Below are positions 1-5,266 of a DNA stretch of 5,266 nucleotides, one piece after another. The translations under genes were made by a program, and so were the position numbers. The stretch is from Burkholderiales bacterium UBA6064 (lineage in GTDB: Bacteria > Pseudomonadota > Gammaproteobacteria > Burkholderiales > Burkholderiaceae_B). Position 1 is the stretch's first letter. The number at the start of each line of letters is the position of its first letter. The stretch spans positions 7,396 through 12,661 of the forward strand of contig DIYC01000111.1 in NCBI GenBank assembly GCA_002428895.1. The letters run 5' to 3'. The notes beneath the pieces were generated by a model. It searched no databases and was not told the DNA's origin. It saw only the letters and a program-made list of their open reading frames with translations.

Positions 1-3000
1 TCCCATCACACCAAAACCAACCGCTGTACGGGCACCGGCACCCGCACCGGTTGAAAACGCAAGCGGCATCACGCCTAAAATAAACGCAAACGAAGTCATT
101 AAAATAGGCCTAAAACGTAAGCGTGCTGCTTCTAAGGCTGCGTCCATTGCACTGAGTCCTTCTTGCCGTTTAATGACCGCAAATTCGACAATTAAAATTG
201 CATTTTTTGCCGCCAAACCCAACAAAGTGACCAATCCAATTTGGAAATAAATGTCGTTGCTCAAGCCCACTAACCAAACCGACAACAGGGCACCAAATGT
301 GCCAAACGGCATCGCCAACAACATACAAAAAGGTAAAGACCAACGCTCGTACAAGGCGGCTAAAATTAAAAACACCATTAACGCACCCATGAGTAAGGCA
401 TAAATTGAGGCACCGCCCGCTCTTTTTTCTTGATAAGATGCACCCGAATAATCATAACTAAAATCTTTGGGTAACACTTTTGCCATGATTTCATCGATGG
501 CTAATAAGGCATCCCCTGAACTGACCCCTGGCGCACCCGAACCAATTAAACTGACTGCGCTTAAGTTGTTAAAACGCGTGGCGGTTTCAGGCCCAGCCGA
601 ATAATCGACTTTGGCCAAGGCTGAAATAGGAATCATTTCACCCTGATTCGAACGTACATATAAACTACCAATATCAGTGGGACTGGTGCGATACTGTTGA
701 TCAGCCGACATCAAGACCTGCCAAGTACGACCAAACTTATTAAAATCATTGACGTAATAAGACCCCAAAGCCGCCGCCAAGGTGTCAAACACCTGGCTAA
801 TTTCAACCCCCATGGCTTTGGCCCGCTCACGATCAACGGTGATATGAAGTTGAGGTGTTGCAGCCCGCCATAAGGTTTGTACATTACCAATTCGAGGGTC
901 TTGTTGAGCCGCTGCAACAAAGGTTTGCACGGCATTGGACAACGCCTCGTGACCACCATCGCCTCGGTTTTGTATCCACACTTCAAACCCACCGGCTTGG
1001 CCCAGCCCTTCAATCGGAGGTGGCGCAAAAGCCAAAGCCAAACCTTCTTGAATACCCGCCGTACTGCCAAAAAAATGCCCCACCAATTGATCCACATTTT
1101 GATCGCGGTCGTCCCAATGCGTTTGCGTCACAAACAAAGTGGCCGCACTGTTTTTAAAACTTCCGCCTAAAAAATCAAGCCCCGTAAACGCAACCACATA
1201 TTCATTGGCTGGGTTGGCTTGTAACGCATCAACCACCTGATTCACGACTTTGTCGGTGCGATCTAGAGTGGCACCATCGGGCAAAAACACCGCACCAATG
1301 TAATAGCCTTGATCTTCGGGTGGCACCAAAGACCCTGGCACCACGCGAAATAAACCCGCTGTAATCAACAACATGCCGCTAAACAGCAACACCCCTAACA
1401 CAGGCCGTAAACTAATAAAACGCACGCCGCCCAAATACCGTTGACTCACACGTGCAAACCAATCGTTAAACCATCTGAAAAACCAGGCATTTGACTTATG
1501 CTCTGACTTTAAAATCAACATGCACAATGTGGGTGTTAACGTAAGAGCCACCAAACCCGACACCAACACAGCCACTGAAATACTGACTGCAAATTGCCGA
1601 TACAATTCACCGGTTAAGCCGCCTAAAAAAGCAATTGGGATAAATGCCGCCGCCAAAACCAACACCATAGCCACCACAGGTGCAGACACTTCGTGCATGG
1701 CTTTAATGGCTGCTTCTTTAGCGTTTAAACCCTCTTCGTGCATAATTCGTTCAACGTTTTCAAGCACAACTATGGCGTCGTCCACCACAATACCAATCGA
1801 CAATACCAAACCAAATAAGGTCAGCATGTTAATCGAATAACCCAACAAATACATGCCTAAAAAAGCACCCATTAACGAAACAGGTACTGCCAAACAAGGA
1901 ATTAAGGTGGCCCGCCAATTTTGCAAAAAGACAAAAACCACTAAAAACACTAAAATCATGGCCTCGATCAGGGTTTTTACCACTTCACGAATGGACACCT
2001 TGACAAAGCGCGTAGTGTCATAAGGCACGGATACCGTTAACCCCTCGGGAAATAAAGGTTTTAAATCATCTAAAGTGGCTTGTACTTCGTCTGCAACCGA
2101 CAAAGCATTGGCGCCAGACTGCAAAAAGATACCCACTAAAGTGGCAGGGTTACCATTGACTCGCCCACGAAAATCATAATCCCTAGAGCCCAGTTCAATG
2201 CGAGCCACTTCTTTAAGACGCAATGCTGAACCATCGGGGTTTACACGCAACAGAATATTTTCAAATTCGGCTTCGGAACTTAAACGCCCTTCGGTTGTAA
2301 TCGAATATACCAGTTGCTGGTCTGTAGCAATCGGAGTTTGCCCCACCTTACCCGCAGCAAACTGTGAGTTTTGCTCATTAATGGCACGTACAATGTCTTG
2401 GGTGGTTAAATTAAGCTGCGCCATCCGATCGGGTTTTAACCACACCCGCATGGCATAATCTTTTGCACCAAAAATTTGCACATTGGTGGTACCAGGTATG
2501 CGCTTTAAACGATCCAACACATTTAAAGTGACAAAGTTTGAAGTATAAAAATCATCAAACCGACCATCGGGTGAATAAAAAGCCAACACCTGTAAAAAGT
2601 TAGAACTGCCCTTGTTCACTGTGACACCCTGTCGACGCACTTCTGCGGGCAACAAATTTTCAATTTGCTTCACACGATTATTCACGTTTAAAGCAGCCTG
2701 GTCTGGGTCTGTGCCAATTTCAAAGGTGACATTAATTTCCGTAACCCCTGCAGCCGAACTGGTAGAACTCATGTACATCATGTTTTCTACACCATTAATT
2801 GCATTTTCAATTGGCGCAGCAACAGTTTGTTCTAACACAGTTGCAGAGGCACCCGGAAACACTGCTCGCACCAACACTTGGGGCGGCGCAATTTCAGGAT
2901 ACCGAGAAATCGGCGTCGAAAACATTGCAGCTAAACCGGTGATCACGATAAATATCGACAACACCATACTAAAAACGGGTCGCTGTATAAAAAACTGCGC

Positions 3001-3006
3001 AAACAT
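1..3006 (-). CDS. RND multidrug efflux pump, inner-membrane subunit (HAE1 family, AcrB/MexB/CmeB-like), 3' end cut by window edge
   Basis: This is the proton-driven inner-membrane pump of a tripartite efflux system, expected to act as a trimer that captures drugs or other amphiphiles from periplasm and membrane. The frame is open for 1002 codons. It begins MFAQFFIQRPVF, the usual N-terminal cytoplasmic helix and TM1 of the family. Key proton-relay residues are all present: D409 and D410 in GIVVDDAIVV (AcrB D407/D408), K934 in GLAAKNAILIVEF (AcrB K940), R964 and T971 in LRFRPILMTS (AcrB R971/T978). TM2 lies near 345-361, TM7 near 535-555 and TM8 near 867-886, with the two large periplasmic loops between TM1-2 and TM7-8. 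The visible part ends at TGAGAGARTAVGFGVMG, so TM12 and the C-terminal tail (about 40-50 residues) lie to the left. From memory, the periplasmic wording (IGTDPDQA.. VNNR, GRL..EFENI.LR) is nearer to CmeB than to AcrB, but the substrate cannot be read from this. It is the third gene of the SDR-adaptor-pump run; an outer-membrane channel gene might follow. Confidence 0.97.
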   Translation of the reverse strand, partial: MFAQFFIQRPVFSMVLSIFIVITGLAAMFSTPISRYPEIAPPQVLVRAVFPGASATVLEQTVAAPIENAINGVENMMYMSSTSSAAGVTEINVTFEIGTDPDQAALNVNNRVKQIENLLPAEVRRQGVTVNKGSSNFLQVLAFYSPDGRFDDFYTSNFVTLNVLDRLKRIPGTTNVQIFGAKDYAMRVWLKPDRMAQLNLTTQDIVRAINEQNSQFAAGKVGQTPIATDQQLVYSITTEGRLSSEAEFENILLRVNPDGSALRLKEVARIELGSRDYDFRGRVNGNPATLVGIFLQSGANALSVADEVQATLDDLKPLFPEGLTVSVPYDTTRFVKVSIREVVKTLIEAMILVFLVVFVFLQNWRATLIPCLAVPVSLMGAFLGMYLLGYSINMLTLFGLVLSIGIVVDDAIVVLENVERIMHEEGLNAKEAAIKAMHEVSAPVVAMVLVLAAAFIPIAFLGGLTGELYRQFAVSISVAVLVSGLVALTLTPTLCMLILKSEHKSNAWFFRWFNDWFARVSQRYLGGVRFISLRPVLGVLLFSGMLLITAGLFRVVPGSLVPPEDQGYYIGAVFLPDGATLDRTDKVVNQVVDALQANPANEYVVAFTGLDFLGGSFKNSAATLFVTQTHWDDRDQNVDQLVGHFFGSTAGIQEGLALAFAPPPIEGLGQAGGFEVWIQNRGDGGHEALSNAVQTFVAAAQQDPRIGNVQTLWRAATPQLHITVDRERAKAMGVEISQVFDTLAAALGSYYVNDFNKFGRTWQVLMSADQQYRTSPTDIGSLYVRSNQGEMIPISALAKVDYSAGPETATRFNNLSAVSLIGSGAPGVSSGDALLAIDEIMAKVLPKDFSYDYSGASYQEKRAGGASIYALLMGALMVFLILAALYERWSLPFCMLLAMPFGTFGALLSVWLVGLSNDIYFQIGLVTLLGLAAKNAILIVEFAVIKRQEGLSAMDAALEAARLRFRPILMTSFAFILGVMPLAFSTGAGAGARTAVGFGVMG

Positions 3007-3009
3007 AAG

Positions 3010-3016
3010 CCTCCTT
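3010..3016 (-). promoter_or_regulatory. Ribosome binding site of the RND pump gene
   Basis: A full AAGGAGG Shine-Dalgarno sequence precedes the pump ATG with only three bases (CTT) between them. This is shorter than the usual five to nine. The start is still preferred because the protein N-terminus (FFIQRPVF just after the start) matches the family, and no other in-frame start would keep it. The tight spacing may offset the strength of the core sequence. Confidence 0.75.
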
Positions 3017-3030
3017 GTGGGCTTAAATAA

Positions 3031-4173
3031 TCATGGACGAGTGGCTGAGCCAGTCGCTGGCTCACCTTTATTGATCACCGGTGTCACCGGCATACCCGGT
3101 TGTAATTTCATGAAGCCATCGACAATAACCAAATCACCTGCTTGTAAACCATTGCGAATCACCCATTGGTCACCCTGCCAAGGCCCCACTTCAACAGGCC
3201 GAGGCGCAACAGTTTTATCGGGTGCCACCGTCATCACAATTTTTCCACCTTGTGGGTTTTGAATCACAGCGCGCTGAGGCACCAGTATGGCATTGGGTAG
3301 TAAAGCACCATGAATTTTGACGCGAACAAACTGACCTGGCGCATACAAACCCTCTTGGTTTTTAAACAATGACCGTGCATCGACTGTACCTGTATCGGCC
3401 GATACACGTACATCTTGAAACTTTAACGCAGACTGTTGCGACAATTCGCTGGGTGTTGTGCCCACCACCGAAACTAACAAACTGGCCTGGCCTGGCAATT
3501 TAAATTGAGCTGACCGCATCATGTCGTAATCAGCTTGCGGAATACCAAAATTTAAATACACTTGGTCAACCTGTGTCACCGTGGTTAACAATTCGCTAGG
3601 GCCAGAAACAAGGCTACCCTCGTCGAACAATGAGCGACTCACAAAACCACTGACTGGGCTTTTAACCTGAGCATACTCTACATTTAAGCGCGCACTGTCA
3701 ACCCGAGCCTTCGCCAACTCCAATTGGGCTTGAGCCAATTCTTCCTCAGCCGTGGCTTGGTCAAATTCAAGCTGAGAAACGGCTTGACTTGCCAACAAAG
3801 GTTGAATTCGTTTTAAATTTCGACTAGCTTGCCTTAAACGAGCTTGGGCAGATTGCAGTTCTGCCAACACAGTGTTTAAGGCCACGCGATAAGGTTCGGG
3901 GTCGAGGCGATATAAGCTTTGGTCTTTTTGAACCGAATCGCCCGGCTCAAACCCTCTGTTTAAAAGAATACCTGCCACACGTGCGCGAATTTCAACTTCT
4001 CGATAACCACTGACTTGAGCAGGATACTCCCAACTCAAAGGCAAAGCCTGTGAAGTCACCTCAACTACAGGCACGGGTAATGCTTGGCTGGGTTGCGAGG
4101 CTACTTGAGGCTGCTCAGTTTGATTGAAGCAACTCACTAAAAACAACAACAAAATAGGCAACACAAATTTCAT
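3031..4173 (-). CDS. Periplasmic adaptor (membrane fusion) lipoprotein of an RND efflux system, AcrA/MexA/CmeA-like
   Basis: This 380-residue protein bridges the RND pump and a TolC-type outer-membrane channel. The N-terminus is a lipoprotein signal: a short hydrophobic stretch ending in the lipobox L12-V13-S14-C15, so the mature protein would be lipid-anchored at C15. The first half of the lipoyl (barrel-sandwich) domain is near 59-93 (EVEIRARVAGILLNRGFEPGD). An alanine- and glutamine-rich alpha-helical hairpin spans about 98-168, the second lipoyl half is near 169-190 (VKSPVSGFVSR), and beta-barrel and membrane-proximal domains follow. At the hairpin tip is R122-xxx-L126-xxxxxx-S133, the RxxxLxxxxxxS motif that in AcrA contacts TolC. 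I chose the ATG at 4173: the upstream in-frame TTG at 4197 would add eight polar residues before the signal peptide. That ATG overlaps the stop of the SDR gene (ATGA), and its own Shine-Dalgarno is weak, so coupled re-initiation is likely. The length is normal for the family. Confidence 0.95.
   Translation of the reverse strand: MKFVLPILLLFLVSCFNQTEQPQVASQPSQALPVPVVEVTSQALPLSWEYPAQVSGYREVEIRARVAGILLNRGFEPGDSVQKDQSLYRLDPEPYRVALNTVLAELQSAQARLRQASRNLKRIQPLLASQAVSQLEFDQATAEEELAQAQLELAKARVDSARLNVEYAQVKSPVSGFVSRSLFDEGSLVSGPSELLTTVTQVDQVYLNFGIPQADYDMMRSAQFKLPGQASLLVSVVGTTPSELSQQSALKFQDVRVSADTGTVDARSLFKNQEGLYAPGQFVRVKIHGALLPNAILVPQRAVIQNPQGGKIVMTVAPDKTVAPRPVEVGPWQGDQWVIRNGLQAGDLVIVDGFMKLQPGMPVTPVINKGEPATGSATRP
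3046..3064 (-). repeat. 8-bp perfect hairpin near the 3' end of the adaptor gene
   Basis: TGAGCCAG and CTGGCTCA (plus strand) form a perfect eight-base-pair stem with a three-base loop. It lies within the last codons of the adaptor gene, about 13 bases before its stop and about 40 bases before the pump start. No T-run follows it on the minus strand, so it is not an intrinsic terminator. It could stabilise the upstream mRNA end or affect pump translation; it may also be chance in a stretch coding for EPATGSA. Confidence 0.4.
4170..4173 (-). promoter_or_regulatory. ATGA stop-start overlap coupling the SDR and adaptor genes
   Basis: On the minus strand the adaptor start ATG and the SDR stop TGA share two bases in the tetranucleotide ATGA. 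This arrangement is a known sign of translational coupling by termination and re-initiation. It is supported here by the lack of a good Shine-Dalgarno before the adaptor ATG (only a weak GGTCGAG-like stretch inside the SDR 3' end). It ties the dosage of the SDR to that of the efflux adaptor. Confidence 0.85.
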
Positions 4174-4853
4174 ACTCGACCATTTACAGGTATACAAGCA
4201 CCATGAATATCACGAGCTTGATCAGACAATAAAAATGCAATCACACCGGCCAACGACTCGGTGCTGACCCACTCAGAAAAATCAGCATTAGGCATGCTAG
4301 CACGATTTACAGGCGTATCAACAAGACTGGGCAAAATTGCATTGACGCGAATACCATCGGCTTTATGCTCTTGCGAAATGGTTTCAGTTAAACGAACCAC
4401 TGCAGACTTAGTTGCCGTATAAGCCCCCAAACCCATTTCACCCTGCTTGGCAACCATCGCCCCCAGGTTGAGAATAATGCCTTGTTGCTGCTCGACAAAA
4501 GTAGGTAACACTGCTTGACACATATTGACTGCGGTTTGTACATTGGCCGCATAAAGCCTATCCCAAGTTTCAAGGCTCGATTCAATTTGTGGTTCGTAAG
4601 CAAACGCACCGGCTAAATTAATTAAGCCATTGACTGCACCAAAATACTGCATGGTTTGATTTAACACTTCAAGTGCGTGATCGGGATCGCTTAAATCGAC
4701 ATTGCCGATACTCACTGCATCACCCTCTGAATCCCAAGGTGGTTGCTCAAGATCGACCAACATCAGTTTGTAGCCCATAGAACCCAATTCACTGGCAACC
4801 ACTTGCCCAACAGCCCCAGCCGCCCCTGTGATAATCAGCACGTTGTTTTTCAT
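4170..4853 (-). CDS. Short-chain dehydrogenase/reductase, dihydropteridine-reductase-like (probable NADH-dependent oxidoreductase)
   Basis: This 227-residue protein is a complete single-domain SDR with a Rossmann fold, presumably cytosolic. Visible elements: cofactor loop T9-G10-AAGAV-G16; acidic D34 at the end of beta-2 (LMLVD), which favours NAD(H) over NADP(H); N79-L-A-G82, equivalent to NNAG; N104; and the catalytic pair Y145-xxx-K149 in AYTATK. The position 13 before Tyr, normally the catalytic Ser, is A132 (NLGA). The segment after beta-6, LPSLVDTPVNRASMPNADFSEW (starting at L174), closely matches the quinonoid dihydropteridine reductase signature (DTPxNRxSMPxADFSxW). That enzyme also has Ala at the Ser position, with the same A-Y-K spacing. 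In that family the enzyme reduces quinonoid dihydrobiopterin with NADH. Many bacterial relatives have unknown substrates, so I do not claim pterin specificity. The start ATG is preceded by AAGGAAG ten bases upstream. The gene lies 29 bases after the acetyltransferase remnant and overlaps the efflux adaptor gene, an unusual partner for this family. Confidence 0.9.
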   Translation of the reverse strand: MKNNVLIITGAAGAVGQVVASELGSMGYKLMLVDLEQPPWDSEGDAVSIGNVDLSDPDHALEVLNQTMQYFGAVNGLINLAGAFAYEPQIESSLETWDRLYAANVQTAVNMCQAVLPTFVEQQQGIILNLGAMVAKQGEMGLGAYTATKSAVVRLTETISQEHKADGIRVNAILPSLVDTPVNRASMPNADFSEWVSTESLAGVIAFLLSDQARDIHGACIPVNGRV

Positions 4854-4863
4854 AAACTGCTTA

Positions 4864-4870
4864 CTTCCTT
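4864..4870 (-). promoter_or_regulatory. Ribosome binding site of the SDR gene
   Basis: AAGGAAG lies ten bases before the SDR ATG, slightly longer than the usual spacing. It supports the ATG at 4853 as start, as does the immediate Rossmann beta-strand (NNVLIITGAAG). Confidence 0.55.
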
Positions 4871-4882
4871 GTATGCTTGTTG

Positions 4883-5098
4883 TTATTCACGCAAGTGCGA
4901 TGACTGCAGAAAGCGGTGCATCGTTTGATGCTCTATACCCACTTCCCAGTGCGTTTGGCCAACGGCACTAAAACCCAATGATTGATAAAATTGAACCAAA
5001 TGAATTTGCACACTCAATTGTACTAAATTAAACCCTTGCTGTGATGCTTTTTCAAGCACAGCCAACATGAGTTGGCGCCCATAACCCTGATTGTGAAA
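4883..5098 (-). pseudogene. C-terminal half of an ElaA-like GNAT N-acetyltransferase, N-terminal half missing
   Basis: The frame reads FHNQGYGRQLM at its right end, a good GNAT motif A (acetyl-CoA pyrophosphate loop, x-x-G-x-G). It continues through IHLVQFYQSLGF and HWEVGIEHQTM to a TAA stop at 4883-4885. The last two blocks match, from memory, the ElaA family (AHLQNFYQSFGF, EDGIPHIGM). The intact family is about 150 residues; only about 71 remain here. Upstream of F (5098) the frame continues for seven more codons unlike the family's beta-4 strand and then meets TAA at 5120-5122. An internal ATG at 5068 would yield a 61-residue product lacking the acetyl-CoA loop, so activity is unlikely. 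Either the gene was truncated in the genome or the sequence was joined wrongly here. It is in line with the SDR gene (29-base gap) and may once have headed the same operon. Confidence 0.75.
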
Positions 5099-5116
5099 TA
5101 ATACAATCAGGGTTAT
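5081..5116. repeat. Perfect 14-bp inverted repeat at the acetyltransferase breakpoint
   Basis: ATAACCCTGATTGT (5081-5094) and ACAATCAGGGTTAT (5103-5116) are exact reverse complements separated by the eight-base loop GAAATAAT. The left arm is at the same time the coding sequence for the NQGY part of the GNAT motif. The loop is where resemblance to a GNAT stops. The symmetry stops at both outer ends. Confidence 0.9.
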
Positions 5117-5121
5117 TTTTT
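5081..5121 (+). terminator. Intrinsic-terminator-like hairpin with T-run, plus-strand orientation
   Basis: The 14-bp stem is followed directly by six T (5116-5121) on the plus strand, the form of a Rho-independent terminator. No plus-strand gene is visible to its left, so in this direction it has nothing obvious to end. Read on the minus strand, the stop TAA of the right-edge frame lies at the foot of the hairpin and is followed by a run of A, as in a two-way terminator. The expected T-run on that side is replaced by GGGCGCC of the acetyltransferase. Confidence 0.5.
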
Positions 5122-5248
5122 ACAAGCCCTTGAGAGTGAAGGCGCCCGAATCAGTCACCCTTACAAAAAATATCATCCTAACTTGGAACTTTTCTGTTTT
5201 ATTTACTACTAAGTTCAAATTGATTAGCTCGAAGTAATTAATCAGGGT
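5084..5248. repeat. Three copies of the 9-mer AATCAGGGT
   Basis: AATCAGGGT occurs directly at 5105-5113 and 5240-5248, and inverted at 5084-5092. The first and third form the core of the 14-bp inverted repeat. The copy at 5240 lies near the right edge in AT-rich sequence. The set could be remains of recombination ends or chance. Confidence 0.35.
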
Positions 5249-5266
5249 CGTACCAAATATTATTGA
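5120..5266 (-). CDS. Possible C-terminal end of an unknown protein entering from the right edge
   Basis: A frame open from the window edge for 48 codons ends with TAA at 5120-5122, at the foot of the hairpin. The end reads VTDSGAFTLKGL. I do not recognise it. The stretch is visibly richer in A and T than the genes to the left, and a plus-strand frame over the same bases is also long and open, so the evidence for coding is weak. The position of the stop just before a hairpin is the best argument for a real gene end. No ribosomal binding site, RNA gene or clear promoter was seen in 5117-5266. Confidence 0.2.
   Translation of the reverse strand, partial: SIIFGTTLINYFELINLNLVVNKTEKFQVRMIFFVRVTDSGAFTLKGL

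Noticed and set aside
711..1170. Several open frames of about 100-130 codons on both strands
   Set aside because: All overlap the well-supported pump frame in other phases and have no family features.
2612..3262. A 216-codon plus-strand open frame
   Set aside because: It lies antisense to the 5' end of the pump gene and the 3' end of the adaptor gene, both of which carry clear family motifs; its translation shows no recognisable domain.
4174..4197. Upstream TTG start for the adaptor adding eight residues
   Set aside because: The added residues are polar and sit before a proper lipoprotein signal peptide; the ATG at 4173 gives the signal directly and overlaps the SDR stop.
4883..5068. A 61-residue standalone protein starting at the ATG at 5068
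   Set aside because: GNAT resemblance continues upstream of that ATG (FHNQGYGRQL), so it is an internal methionine of a truncated gene, not a real start.
5081..5116. Integron attC site or CRISPR repeat
   Set aside because: The arms lack the GTTRRRY/RYYYAAC core pair of attC, and there is one hairpin only, with no regularly spaced repeats.
5121..5237. Plus-strand small protein frame in the AT-rich edge
   Set aside because: No ATG start or ribosome binding site; the only starts would be TTG or GTG, and the opposite strand is open as well, so it is probably low stop density.

Overview
The window holds the end of a gene cluster lying almost wholly on the minus strand, so transcription runs right to left. 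In that direction the order is: a short AT-rich stretch at the right edge, a broken GNAT acetyltransferase remnant, a complete short-chain dehydrogenase/reductase (SDR), a complete periplasmic adaptor lipoprotein (MFP), and an RND inner-membrane pump that runs off the left edge. Lipobox-bearing adaptor, HAE1-type RND pump and ElaA-like GNAT all indicate a Gram-negative proteobacterium. A gammaproteobacterium with moderate GC is my best guess, but nothing here fixes the genus.

Region by region: 1-3006 encodes the first 1002 residues of an AcrB/MexB/CmeB-family drug-proton antiporter; about the last 40-50 residues, including TM12, are missing. 3007-3030 is a 24-base gap with a strong Shine-Dalgarno sequence. 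3031-4173 is the adaptor, whose real start is the ATG at 4173; a TTG further upstream in the same frame would spoil the lipoprotein signal. 4170-4853 is the SDR. Its stop codon overlaps the adaptor start in an ATGA arrangement, so the two are probably translationally coupled. 4883-5098 is the C-terminal half of an ElaA-like acetyltransferase with no N-terminal half. At its broken end lies a perfect 14-bp inverted repeat (5081-5094 / 5103-5116) followed by six T on the plus strand. 5117-5266 is AT-rich and contains only a 48-codon open frame entering from the right edge.

How the genes work together: adaptor and pump would form a tripartite efflux machine with a TolC-type outer-membrane channel, which is not in the window; the adaptor carries the RxxxLxxxxxxS tip motif known for TolC docking. 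The unexpected member is the SDR. Its C-terminal part carries the signature of quinonoid dihydropteridine reductase (DTPxNRxSMPxADFSxW), and Ala replaces the usual catalytic Ser, as in that enzyme. An oxidoreductase of this type coupled to efflux genes is the most interesting point of the window; the second is the odd junction where the acetyltransferase breaks off. No tRNA, rRNA, CRISPR array, complete insertion sequence or convincing promoter was seen.
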